Below are positions 17,014 to 25,328 of a DNA stretch of 64,000 nt, piece by piece; the first letter of the stretch is position 1, and each line of letters begins with the position of its first letter. The stretch covers positions 1 to 64,000 of the forward strand of contig CAYMIJ010000006.1 in the NCBI GenBank assembly GCA_964390465.1, read 5' to 3'. The position numbers were made by a program, and so were the translations under genes. Source of the DNA: JADZAI01 sp964390465. Its GTDB lineage: Bacteria; Pseudomonadota; Alphaproteobacteria; Micropepsales; Micropepsaceae. The notes below the pieces were generated by a model that searched no databases, was not told where the DNA came from, and was given only the letters and a program-made list of their open reading frames with translations.

Positions 17014-17977
17014 GTTCTGGTCCCGCTCCCCCGTCCAACCCGGTCTCGCGGCGCATCTGCTCAGCCCGGCATCAGCGCTTTATGGCCTGATCGTGCGCAC
17101 GCGTCTGAAACAGCCGCCGCAATTCCGCCCGCCCGTTCCGGTCATCTGCGTTGGCAATCTGACAGTTGGCGGCACCGGTAAAACACCGGCCGCCATTGCC
17201 TTGCTGCAACGCCTGAAACAGATGCGCATCGCGCCCGTCGCACTCAGCCGTGGCTATGGCGGCAGCCTGAAAGGGCCGGTGATTGTGGAACCCGATCACC
17301 TCGCCAGCGAAGTCGGGGATGAACCCCTGCTGCTCGCCCGCCATGCGACGACGATCATTGCCAAAGACCGCGCGGCCGGCGCGCGTGCCTGCATCGAAGC
17401 GAGCGCTGGCATCATCGTGATGGATGATGGCTTCCAGAACCCCGCCGTCGCGAAGGACATGAACATCGTCGTCGTGGACAGCGAAGCCGGGTTTGGCAAT
17501 GGCCGCGTCTTTCCCGCTGGCCCTTTGCGTGAGCGCGCGGCAGATGGCCTTGCCCGCGCCGATGCCGTCATCCTCATGGGCAACGGACCTTTTGATCCGG
17601 GCCATAAACGCACCTTGCGCGCCACACTTAAAGCGCCGCTTGGTTCTGCCTTCAGCGGACGGCGTGTGCTGGCCTTTGCAGGCATTGGCCGCCCCGCCAA
17701 GTTCTTTGACACGCTCGCCCAGTTCGGTGCTGACATCACCGCCACCGTGGCCTTCCCCGATCATCATCCGTACACAGATGATGACATGGAGCGCATGCAG
17801 GCATTGGCCGATGGCCATGCCGCAAACCTCATCACCACGGAAAAAGACTTCGCGCGCCTGCCGCCGCGTCTGCGCCGTGGCGTGCTGACCTTGCCGGTCG
17901 AAGCGGTGTTCGAGGATCAGCGCGCGCTCGATGCTTTGCTGTTCGGCCTGCTGGCCCGCGCCCACATGACGAGCTGA
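17000..17977 (+). CDS. lpxK: tetraacyldisaccharide 4'-kinase
   Basis: Phosphorylates the 4' position of the lipid A disaccharide precursor at the inner membrane. The 325-residue protein has an N-terminal hydrophobic helix and GNLTVGGTGKTP, a P-loop-type motif, at 52-63. SRGYGG, GDEPLLLARHA, IIVMDDGFQN and the DHHPYTDDD region follow, all characteristic of LpxK. The ATG at 17000 lies within the end of waaA (14-base overlap), indicating coupling. A longer in-frame reading upstream belongs to a shadow frame of waaA. Confidence 0.94.
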   Translation: MNPPEFWSRSPVQPGLAAHLLSPASALYGLIVRTRLKQPPQFRPPVPVICVGNLTVGGTGKTPAAIALLQRLKQMRIAPVALSRGYGGSLKGPVIVEPDHLASEVGDEPLLLARHATTIIAKDRAAGARACIEASAGIIVMDDGFQNPAVAKDMNIVVVDSEAGFGNGRVFPAGPLRERAADGLARADAVILMGNGPFDPGHKRTLRATLKAPLGSAFSGRRVLAFAGIGRPAKFFDTLAQFGADITATVAFPDHHPYTDDDMERMQALADGHAANLITTEKDFARLPPRLRRGVLTLPVEAVFEDQRALDALLFGLLARAHMTS

Positions 17978-17986
17978 AGCGCCGTC

Positions 17987-18871
17987 ATGAAGAAAATTCT
18001 GCGCTGGCCGCTCTGGCTGCTTGAAGCGGCCCTGTTCTTTCCCGTCATTGGCCTCTTTCGCGTCATCGGCGTTGATGCCGCCTCTGCCGCCGGGGGCTGG
18101 ATCGCCCGCACGCTTGCCCCGCTGTCACCGGCCCATCGCACGGCGCGGCGCAATCTCGTGCGCGCCTATCCGCAGATGAACGCGGCTGAGATCAAAAAGA
18201 CGCTCCGTGCCATGTGGGACAATCTTGGCCGCACCTTCGGCGAGTATCCGCACTTTGGTGTCTTCGCGCACCAGCCCAATCCGCGCATCGAAATCGAAGG
18301 GCTGGATCACGCGCGCGCCGCCATCGCCAGCGGCAAAGGTGTGTTGGCGCTGGGCGCGCATATGGCCAACTGGGAGGTCATGCCCATCGTGGCGCATAGC
18401 GCAGGGTTTCCCGGCGTGACGATCTACCGCCCCATCGACAATCCGCTGGTGGATTGGTGGATCGCCCGCCAGCGCCGCCGCCACTCTTTTCCTGTCCAGC
18501 TTTCCAAACGCGGCGAGAACACGCGCGACATGCTGCGCGCGCTGAAGTCAGGTGAAGCACTCGCGCTGCTGGTCGATCAGAAGCACCGCGAAGGTGTGAT
18601 GGTGCCCTTCTTCGGACATGATGCCCCCACCGTCGCAGGGCCTGCGGTGCTGCATCTGCGCACCGGCGCTGCATTGCTGCCGGTGGCGATCCGGCGCACG
18701 CGCGGCGCACGGTTTCATGTGACATTCCACGCACCACTCGACGTGCCGCGCACTGGCGACAAGACGGCAGACACGAACGCCATCCTGCTGGCCATCAATC
18801 AGAAGATGGAAGATTTCATCCGCGCCGCGCCTGAACAATGGCTGTGGGCGCATAATCGCTGGATGGATTGA
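17987..18871 (+). CDS. LpxL/HtrB-family lipid A acyltransferase
   Basis: Adds a secondary acyl chain to Kdo-lipid A. The 294-residue protein has an N-terminal membrane anchor (about 8-27) and the catalytic HxxxxE motif, HMANWE at 125-130. The family segments GVTIYRPIDNPLVDWWIARQR and LALLVDQKHREGVMVPFFG, and the closing EQWLWAHNRWMD, are also present. It begins 9 bp after lpxK and ends the operon. Whether it acts as LpxL or LpxM type cannot be told. Confidence 0.9.
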   Translation: MKKILRWPLWLLEAALFFPVIGLFRVIGVDAASAAGGWIARTLAPLSPAHRTARRNLVRAYPQMNAAEIKKTLRAMWDNLGRTFGEYPHFGVFAHQPNPRIEIEGLDHARAAIASGKGVLALGAHMANWEVMPIVAHSAGFPGVTIYRPIDNPLVDWWIARQRRRHSFPVQLSKRGENTRDMLRALKSGEALALLVDQKHREGVMVPFFGHDAPTVAGPAVLHLRTGAALLPVAIRRTRGARFHVTFHAPLDVPRTGDKTADTNAILLAINQKMEDFIRAAPEQWLWAHNRWMD

Positions 18872-18875
18872 GCGC

Positions 18876-19706
18876 CTAGCCCGGCATGGGCGGTGCGGCG
18901 AGCTGCGGATCGAGCCGCTCCTGAAACCAGTTGAGCCGCCAGCACAGATGCGGCCCCGTCGCCCGGCCCGTCTTGCCGATCGCCCCGATCACCGCGCCCT
19001 TTTCAACTGTGTCACCCAGTTTCACGTCCTGACGGCTCTGATGCAGATAGGACGTGGTGATGCCGCCGCCATGATCAATGATCGTGGTGCCACCGGTGAA
19101 ATACATGTCCGGCTCGGCCAGACGCACGATGCCTTTGGCTGGCGCATGGATCGGCTCGCCCTCGCCCTTTGCGATATCCACACCGAAATGCGGGCGGCGC
19201 GGTTCACCATTCAAAATCCGCTGGCTGCCGTAAACGCCGGTGACAGGGCCTTTCACCGGCCAGTCAATGCCATCGGCGAACCAGATTTCCAGCGTGTCGT
19301 GACTGCGCGCCTCGCCAATCATCTGATTGTCGCGCTCGATGCGCTTGATGGCGTCCGGGGGCGGCGTCACCTTGTCATCCGGCAGGCCGTTGATGCGCTG
19401 GATCTTGTATTCACGTTGCACGATGGTCAGCGTCTCGCTCTGCGGCTTCATGCCCGGCAAAGTAATCACCAACTGCGCGCTCTTGGCCTGATCGCGCCCG
19501 AAGCCGAAAACATAAATGCCTTCCGGGCTCACCCGCACCGCCTTGCCATCCAGCGTCACTTTGGCCGCCGGATCGGTGCGGCCCATCACCATGCCGCCCT
19601 GTTCGAAGTCCCCCGTGAAGCGTTCATCGGCACGCGCCATGCGCAGCGGCACGACCATTGCGCCGGCCGCGCTCATCAACAAAGTCAGAAACGCGCGGCG
19701 GTCCAT
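18876..19706 (-). CDS. M23-family metallopeptidase with HxC in place of HxH
   Basis: A periplasmic peptidoglycan peptidase (LytM/M23 fold) of 276 residues with an N-terminal signal (residues 1-26; RR at 3-4 hints at Tat export). The zinc motif HxxxD is PHFGVD (H173, D177), and a further His is in SYLHQS. The last motif, normally GPHLHW, reads GPHLCW: H253 is kept, but C255 replaces the usual zinc-binding His. Cysteine may still bind zinc. It overlaps the upstream DUF2093 gene by one base and converges with the lpxL-like gene 4 bp away. Confidence 0.88.
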   Translation of the reverse strand: MDRRAFLTLLMSAAGAMVVPLRMARADERFTGDFEQGGMVMGRTDPAAKVTLDGKAVRVSPEGIYVFGFGRDQAKSAQLVITLPGMKPQSETLTIVQREYKIQRINGLPDDKVTPPPDAIKRIERDNQMIGEARSHDTLEIWFADGIDWPVKGPVTGVYGSQRILNGEPRRPHFGVDIAKGEGEPIHAPAKGIVRLAEPDMYFTGGTTIIDHGGGITTSYLHQSRQDVKLGDTVEKGAVIGAIGKTGRATGPHLCWRLNWFQERLDPQLAAPPMPG

Positions 19707-19927
19707 CAGATTTTCCCCTCGGCGCGCAACTGCTCATAGCGTTTGAACGCGGTTTCGGCACTGACATAGGCTTCCTGCACTTCGGCGCTCCAGTAACGCA
19801 GATCATCCAGCGCCACCGGCTGCCCGGTCACCGCACAGCGCACGAACTGACCGGGTGTGATCACCTCATATTCGCCGGGCAGATATTTCAGCTTCGCCTC
19901 GCGCCCGGTGATGTCCTGAAAGTTCAT
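19706..19927 (-). CDS. DUF2093 domain-containing protein
   Basis: A 73-residue protein of unknown function, conserved in alphaproteobacteria and often beside xseA. Typical segments are LKYLPGEYEVITPGQFVRCAVTG and LDDLRYWSAEVQEAYVSAE. There is one Cys in VRCAVTG and no signal peptide. It lies 14 bp downstream of xseA on the same strand and overlaps the M23 gene, so the three are probably one transcription unit. Confidence 0.88.
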   Translation of the reverse strand: MNFQDITGREAKLKYLPGEYEVITPGQFVRCAVTGQPVALDDLRYWSAEVQEAYVSAETAFKRYEQLRAEGKI

Positions 19928-19941
19928 GATGGCCTCCGCGT

Positions 19942-21366
19942 TCAGAATAGCGTGCCCTGCCCGCCGCCGCCATCCTTGCGTTTTGGCTTGCTTGCGCGCG
20001 GTGGTGCATCGCCATCAGCCGTGGCGATACGCTCGCCATCGTGGAACTGAAGCACCAGCCCCTCGCCCGCCTCCACATCGCCCGCGCTGCGCTTCAATCC
20101 ACCCGATGCACCGCGCACCAGAGCGAAGCCGCGCGCCAGTGTGGCGCGATGGCTCAGCGCCTCCAGCATCTTGGCATGGCTCCCCAGCGCCTGATGCGCA
20201 TCGCCCAGCCGACGCCGCGCTGCCAGACCCAGTCTGCGCCCGGCCTCGTCGCTGCGTTCAGAAAGCCGCCGCGTCTCGGCCTGCAACAACACCGGACGGA
20301 AACGCCCTGCGGCAGATGTCAGCCTTGCCTTCGCGCGTTCCACGAACACCATCAGCGCGCCACCAAAGCGCGTCGACGTGCCATCGAAGCGCTGACGGGC
20401 CAGCGCCAGAATCTGGTCGGGCCTCGGCAGACCACGCGCCAGATCACCCAGACGCCGCCGCCGGTCTTCGCGCGCGCGGCCCATGGCCTGCACCAGTCGC
20501 CGCGCCAGCCCAAGCGTTTCAGCGGCAAGGTCAGCACGCACCGGCACTGCCATTTCAGCAGCAGCGGTCGGCGTCGGCGCACGGCGATCAGCCGCAAAGT
20601 CAATCAGCGTCGTGTCGGTTTCATGGCCCACAGCCGAAATCAGCGGGATCGCACTCCCCGCTGCCGCCCGCACCACCGCCTCATCGGAAAAGGGCAGCAG
20701 GTCTTCCACCGAGCCACCGCCGCGCGCCACGATCAGCACATCGGGGCGCGGGATGTCGCCATGCGCGTCAAGCGCATTGAAGCCGTTGATCGCCGCCGTC
20801 ACCTGCGCGGCTGCCGTTTCGCCCTGCACGGCCACCGGCCACACCAGAACGCGCCGTGGGAAACGATCTGCGAGCCGATGCAGAATGTCACGGATCACCG
20901 CGCCGGTTGGCGAGGTGATGACGCCGATCACCTCCGGCAGATGCGGCAAAGGCTTCTTGCGCGCCGCATCGAACAGACCTTCGGCGGCGAGTTTCGTGCG
21001 TCGCTCCTCCAGCATCTTCATGATCGCGCCGAGTCCCGCCAGCTCCAGCCGCTCGATAACGATCTGATAGGACGACTTGCCCGGATAGGTGGTGAGCCGC
21101 CCTGAAGCGATCACCTCCATGCCTTCTTCGGGCTTCACCTTCAGCTTGGAATAGGAGCCGCGCCAGATCACCGCGTCGATCTTCGCCGTTTCATCCTTCA
21201 GCGCGAAATAGGCATGGCCCGAGGAATGCACGCCGCGAAACCCTGAAATCTCGCCGCGCACCCGCACATAGCCGAAGCTATCCTCGACTGTGCGTTTCAG
21301 CGCAGCCGACAGCTCGCTGACAGAAAGTTCCAGCGCGTTGGACGCCGACTCGGACGTTTCACTCAT
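19942..21366 (-). CDS. xseA: exodeoxyribonuclease VII large subunit
   Basis: The large subunit of ExoVII, which degrades single-stranded DNA from both ends. The 474-residue product has the N-terminal OB fold (LSVSELSAALKRTVEDSFGYVRVRGEISGFR, with HAYFALKD). The catalytic domain shows GVITSPTGAVIRDILHRL, VLIVARGGGSVEDLLPFSDE, and ISAVGHETDTTLIDFAADRRAPTPTAAAE. A Lys/Arg-rich coiled-coil C-terminus follows. ATG 21366 is chosen because the family homology starts shortly after; an upstream start 13 codons earlier lacks support. It is divergent from purD. No xseB is seen in the window. Confidence 0.95.
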   Translation of the reverse strand: MSETSESASNALELSVSELSAALKRTVEDSFGYVRVRGEISGFRGVHSSGHAYFALKDETAKIDAVIWRGSYSKLKVKPEEGMEVIASGRLTTYPGKSSYQIVIERLELAGLGAIMKMLEERRTKLAAEGLFDAARKKPLPHLPEVIGVITSPTGAVIRDILHRLADRFPRRVLVWPVAVQGETAAAQVTAAINGFNALDAHGDIPRPDVLIVARGGGSVEDLLPFSDEAVVRAAAGSAIPLISAVGHETDTTLIDFAADRRAPTPTAAAEMAVPVRADLAAETLGLARRLVQAMGRAREDRRRRLGDLARGLPRPDQILALARQRFDGTSTRFGGALMVFVERAKARLTSAAGRFRPVLLQAETRRLSERSDEAGRRLGLAARRRLGDAHQALGSHAKMLEALSHRATLARGFALVRGASGGLKRSAGDVEAGEGLVLQFHDGERIATADGDAPPRASKPKRKDGGGGQGTLF

Positions 21367-21470
21367 GACCTTTTGATAGCCCAGCCAGCCCGACACGGGA
21401 ATCATTCATGAAGCGGTTGGCAAGCCCATGTGGTTTTGTCAGAAGCATGCCCTCATCTGGAGGCCCTGCC

Positions 21471-22760
21471 ATGCGTATTCTTCTTCTGGGTTCGGGCGGG
21501 CGCGAACATGCGCTTGCCTGGAAGATCGCCCAAAGCCCTCTCTGCGATGAACTCATTTCAGCGCCCGGCAATCCCGGCATGGCGCATCATGGCACCTGCG
21601 TGCCATGCGACATTCAGAACAACGATGCGGTGGTCGCCCTTGCCCTCGGCCTGAAACCTGATTTCGTTGTGGTGGGGCCGGACAATCCACTCGCCAATGG
21701 CGTTGTCGATGCACTGGAAGGTGCGGGCTTCAAATGCTTCGGCCCATCGAAGGCCGCCGCACAACTCGAAGCCAGCAAGGGCTTCACGAAAGATCTTTGC
21801 GCGGAAGCGAACATCCCGACCGCGCGCTATCGCCGCTTCACCGATGCTGCCGCCGCCCAGGCCTATGCGGCGGACGAGATGCTGCCGCTGGTCATCAAGG
21901 CCGATGGTCTCGCGCTCGGCAAGGGCGTCATCATTGCGCAAACGCATGAGGAAGCAGCGCTTGCCATTGATGAAATGTTCGCTGGTGCGTTCGGCGCCTC
22001 AGGCACCAGCATCGTGATCGAGGAATTCATGACCGGCGAGGAAGCCAGCTTCTTCGCGCTGTGCGACGGCGAAACCGCCCTGCCCATCGGCACGGCACAG
22101 GATCACAAGCGCGCCTTTGATGGCGATACCGGCCCGAACACCGGCGGCATGGGGGCCTATAGCCCCGCCTCGATCCTGACGCCGGACATCGTCGCGCAGA
22201 CGATGACCCGCATCATCCTGCCCACGGTTGCGGCGATGAAAGCGCGCGGCACACCGTTCAGGGGCGTCTTCTATGCCGGGCTGATGCTGACGTCGGAAGG
22301 CCCCAAACTCATCGAATACAATGCCCGCTTCGGAGACCCGGAAACACAGGTGCTGATGCCCCGTCTTGCATCCGACATCGTGCCGCTGCTCCTCGCCTGT
22401 GCTGAAGGCCGGTTGAAAGACATGACCGTCGCCTGGAAAGAGGAAGCCGCGCTCACGGTCGCCATGGCCACGCAGGGCTATCCCGGCACTGTGCAGAAAG
22501 GCTCTGTCATTGCCGGCATCGATGCGGCGGAAGCAGGCGGCGCGATCGTCTTTCATGCCGGCACTGCACGCAATGCGGCGGGCGCGCTCACCGCCAATGG
22601 TGGGCGCGTGCTCAGCGTCACCGCGATGGCCGGCACGGTTACTGAAGCGCAGTCACGCGCCTATCGCGCCGTTTCAGAAATCGTCTGGCCGGAAGGCTTC
22701 TACCGCCGCGACATCGGTGCTCGCGAAGTAACGCGGGAGCAGGACAAGGTCGCACAATAA
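21471..22760 (+). CDS. purD: phosphoribosylamine-glycine ligase
   Basis: Catalyses the second step of purine synthesis, ATP-dependent joining of glycine to phosphoribosylamine. The 429-residue protein opens with MRILLLGSGGREHALAW, the Rossmann-like start of PurD. It carries the ATP-grasp core (LPLVIKADGLALGKGV, SIVIEEFMTGEEASFFALCDG, DGDTGPNTGGMGAYSP, LIEYNARFGDPETQ). ATG 21471 follows CTGGAGG; the longer upstream reading is not conserved-looking. It stands alone and is followed by a repeat-rich spacer. Confidence 0.96.
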   Translation: MRILLLGSGGREHALAWKIAQSPLCDELISAPGNPGMAHHGTCVPCDIQNNDAVVALALGLKPDFVVVGPDNPLANGVVDALEGAGFKCFGPSKAAAQLEASKGFTKDLCAEANIPTARYRRFTDAAAAQAYAADEMLPLVIKADGLALGKGVIIAQTHEEAALAIDEMFAGAFGASGTSIVIEEFMTGEEASFFALCDGETALPIGTAQDHKRAFDGDTGPNTGGMGAYSPASILTPDIVAQTMTRIILPTVAAMKARGTPFRGVFYAGLMLTSEGPKLIEYNARFGDPETQVLMPRLASDIVPLLLACAEGRLKDMTVAWKEEAALTVAMATQGYPGTVQKGSVIAGIDAAEAGGAIVFHAGTARNAAGALTANGGRVLSVTAMAGTVTEAQSRAYRAVSEIVWPEGFYRRDIGAREVTREQDKVAQ

Positions 22761-22806
22761 CCCCTCGCCCCGCTCGCCGCGCTTCAGTCCTTGGAATAAC
22801 CCCTCG

Positions 22807-22869
22807 CCCCGCTTGCGGGGAGAGGAGGGAGGCATGATGCACCAGCATCATGCCGGAAGGTGAGGGGCC
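22807..22869. repeat. compound hairpin repeat, copy A (63 bp)
   Basis: This 63-bp segment is identical to 23508-23570. It contains CCCCGC-TT-GCGGGG, then GGCATGATGC-ACCA-GCATCATGCC (10-bp perfect arms), and ends in GGTGAGGGG. It lies between purD and the DUF559 gene. Such nested palindromes look like a dispersed REP or non-autonomous element. Confidence 0.75.
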
Positions 22870-22909
22870 GAGAGATGAGGGGCCGGAAGGCAGGCGCACA
22901 CAACGCGCC

Positions 22910-23269
22910 CTATTCCTTCTGCAATGCCCTCAGGATCACCTCCAGAACACCGTGCAGATTGCTCATCACGTCACCATTCCAGAACCGCAGAACACGTAGG
23001 CCCCGTGCGTTCAGAACGCGGGTGCGACGGGCATCATAGGCGAGCCCTTTGTCCTCGCCATGCTGGCCACCATCAAGCTCAACCACCAAACCCTGCTCAG
23101 CACAGATGAAGTCCACGACATAAGGCGGGCGCGGCGACTGGCGCTTGAACTTGAAGCCGCCAAGCCGCCGGTCACGCAGATGCCCCCACAGCAGGCGCTC
23201 TGCATCTGTCTGGTCCCGCCGCAACCTGCGGGCGCGTGCGGTGAGCATGGGTGGAATATCGGCAGCCAT
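22910..23269 (-). CDS. DUF559-domain endonuclease-like protein
   Basis: A 119-residue protein of the very-short-patch-repair/DUF559 nuclease group. The order of features is typical: RARRLRRDQTDAERLLWGHLRDRRLGGFKFKRQ, then YVVDFICAEQGLVVELDGGQH with the acidic catalytic positions, and RVLRFWNGDVMSNL. It is flanked on both sides by hairpin repeats. Members of this group are frequent, mobile-looking single genes in alphaproteobacteria; the cellular substrate is not established. Confidence 0.87.
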   Translation of the reverse strand: MAADIPPMLTARARRLRRDQTDAERLLWGHLRDRRLGGFKFKRQSPRPPYVVDFICAEQGLVVELDGGQHGEDKGLAYDARRTRVLNARGLRVLRFWNGDVMSNLHGVLEVILRALQKE

Positions 23270-23613
23270 TCATTGCGTCATATCATGCAGGCGTCATTGC
23301 GGCTTCCCCCTCACCGCTTCGCTGCGCTCAGCCCCTCTCCCCAAAGGGGAGAGGGGTTCTGAAGAAACAGCATCATCCTCACCCCCCGCCCCGCGCGCTG
23401 CTGCGTCAGTCATTGGGATAACCCCTCGCCCCGCTCGCCGCTGAGTCAGTCCTTGGAATAACCCCTCGCCTCGCTCCTCGTAAGGGCGAACATCAAGAAA
23501 CCCCTCTCCCCGCTTGCGGGGAGAGGAGGGAGGCATGATGCACCAGCATCATGCCGGAAGGTGAGGGGCCTGAAGGTGAGGGGCCCAGAAGTGAAGGGCC
23601 CGAAAGTGAAGCG
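23270..23613. repeat. repeat-filled intergenic region including copy B of the 63-bp repeat
   Basis: No gene is seen in these 344 bp. They contain a perfect 11-bp hairpin CCCCTCTCCCC-AAA-GGGGAGAGGGG (23332-23356). Two degenerate 'ATAACCCCTCGCC' units lie near 23420 and 23458. Copy B of the 63-bp compound hairpin (23508-23570) follows, then a short GTGAGGGGCC/GTGAAGGGCC reiteration up to about 23605. Confidence 0.7.
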
Positions 23614-24114
23614 TCAGCCCCGCAATCGCGCGGCCAGATCGCCATGCCCGCGTTCGGCGGCGATGTCGGCAGGCGTCTTGCCGTCATCGGATGTCGCGCC
23701 GAGCAGCGCGCCTCTGGCGATCAGCGCATCGCATAAGGTGACATTGCCACGCGAGGCCGCCAGATGCAGCGGCGTCCAGCCACCGCCCGCGGCGAAGCGC
23801 ACACTCGCGCCCGCCTCCATCAGCACGCATATGGTCTCAGCATCGCCTGCCCCGGCGATCGCCGCGTGCAAAGGCTGGTTGGCGGTCGCATTGCCCGACA
23901 CCGCTGTGTGGTCAGCCCCGGCCGCGAGCAGAGCCTTCGCCACATCCGCCTGACCAAGAAATCCTGCCAGATGCAACGCGGTCCAGCCATCGGCGCTCTG
24001 CGCGGCAAAGTCGCGTGTCGCCATCACATCGGCAGATTCACGGGCCAGCGCCGCAGCCCCGGCAGCCAGATCGCCCTTCTGCAATGCTGCCATCACCTCA
24101 ACAAAGCGCGTCAT
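23614..24114 (-). CDS. ankyrin-repeat protein
   Basis: A 166-residue protein built almost wholly of ankyrin repeats: DGWTALHLAGFLGQADVAKALLAAGAD (about 42-68), NQPLHAAIAGAGDAETICVLMEAGAS, GGWTPLHLAASRGNVTLCDALIARGA and KTPADIAAERGHGDLAARL. There is no signal peptide, so it is probably a cytoplasmic protein-protein interaction module. The partner is unknown. It is transcribed alone between a repeat region and the phosphotransferase pair. Confidence 0.88.
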   Translation of the reverse strand: MTRFVEVMAALQKGDLAAGAAALARESADVMATRDFAAQSADGWTALHLAGFLGQADVAKALLAAGADHTAVSGNATANQPLHAAIAGAGDAETICVLMEAGASVRFAAGGGWTPLHLAASRGNVTLCDALIARGALLGATSDDGKTPADIAAERGHGDLAARLRG

Positions 24115-24230
24115 GACACTCTCCCCGCTCCCGCTACGTTAGCCTGACGGCCACGTCAGGGGTAGCGCATTGCGCCCTGCGCGGCTAATCGTGAGGGGAA
24201 GAAAAACACAAATATGCGATGGGGAAATCC

Positions 24231-25328
24231 ATGACTGACGCGCCCATGTCCCGGCAGGAACAGTTCAGCGGCACCAAAGAGGTGACCGAGCAGCATCGCA
24301 TCGACGAGACGAAACTAGCCGCATGGCTGGAAGCGCATGTCGAGGGCTATCAAGGCCCGCTCACCGTGCGCCAGTTCAAGGGCGGCCAGTCGAACCCGAC
24401 CTATCAGCTCATCACGCCGTCGAAGAAATATGTCATGCGCCGCAAACCGCCGGGCAAGCTGCTGCCCTCAGCGCATGCAGTAGATCGCGAGTTCCGCGTC
24501 ATCTCGGCACTGCATGGTGCGGGCTTTCCGGCACCGCGCGCCTATGCGCTGTGCGAGGATGAAAGTGTCACCGGCACGATGTTCTATGTGATGGACTGCG
24601 TTGACGGGCGCATTCTGTGGGAGCCGCGCCTGCCCGGCATGAACCCGGAGGAACGCCGCGCGACATGGGATACACAGAACGAAACGCTCGCGCGCCTGCA
24701 CCAGCTTGATTATGTGAAGATCGGACTTTCGGATTTCGGCAAGCCGGGCAGTTATTTCGCGCGCCAGATCAATCGCTGGTCGAAGCAGTATGTGGCTTCG
24801 GAAACGCAGCACATCGACGCCATGAACCGTTTGATGGCATGGCTGCCGAACAACATTCCGCCGGGCGAGCGCGCCTGCGTCGTGCATGGCGACTACCGGC
24901 TCGACAACATGATCCTGCACCCCACACAGCCCAAATGCATCGCGGTGCTGGACTGGGAGATTTCCACCATCGGCGATCCGCTGGCCGACTTCACCTATCA
25001 TCTCTCGCAGTGGCGCATGGAAGGCCCGGCCTCTGGCTCCACCGGCGGGCTTGGCGGACTTTCCGACAGCGAGCTGACCGCGCTCGGCATCCCGACCGAG
25101 GCCGAATATGTGCGCGCCTATTGCGAGCGCACGGGCCGCGATGGCATCGAAAATCTCGACTATTATTTCGCCTACAACTTCTTCCGCCTCGCCGGCATTC
25201 TTCAGGGCATTGTCGGACGCGTGCGTGATGGCACGGCGGCCAGCGCCCATGCCGAACAGAACGCGGCGAGTGTGCGACCGCTCGCCGAACGTGGCTGGAT
25301 GTTCGCGCAACGCGCCGGCGCTGTGTGA
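24231..25328 (+). CDS. phosphotransferase (APH-fold kinase), copy 1
   Basis: A kinase-like protein of the aminoglycoside phosphotransferase fold, 365 residues, of the branch related to the N-terminal kinase domain of ACAD10/11 and to LvaA. VRQFKGGQSNPTYQL is the nucleotide loop region and VMRRKPPGKLLPSAHAVDREFRV gives the Lys/Glu pair. The catalytic VVHGDYRLDNMILHP and the metal-binding AVLDWEISTIGDPLAD follow. ATG 24231 has GGGGAAA just upstream. The stop overlaps the next gene by one base. It probably phosphorylates a hydroxyacyl-CoA, not an antibiotic; the substrate is inferred. Confidence 0.85.
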   Translation: MTDAPMSRQEQFSGTKEVTEQHRIDETKLAAWLEAHVEGYQGPLTVRQFKGGQSNPTYQLITPSKKYVMRRKPPGKLLPSAHAVDREFRVISALHGAGFPAPRAYALCEDESVTGTMFYVMDCVDGRILWEPRLPGMNPEERRATWDTQNETLARLHQLDYVKIGLSDFGKPGSYFARQINRWSKQYVASETQHIDAMNRLMAWLPNNIPPGERACVVHGDYRLDNMILHPTQPKCIAVLDWEISTIGDPLADFTYHLSQWRMEGPASGSTGGLGGLSDSELTALGIPTEAEYVRAYCERTGRDGIENLDYYFAYNFFRLAGILQGIVGRVRDGTAASAHAEQNAASVRPLAERGWMFAQRAGAV

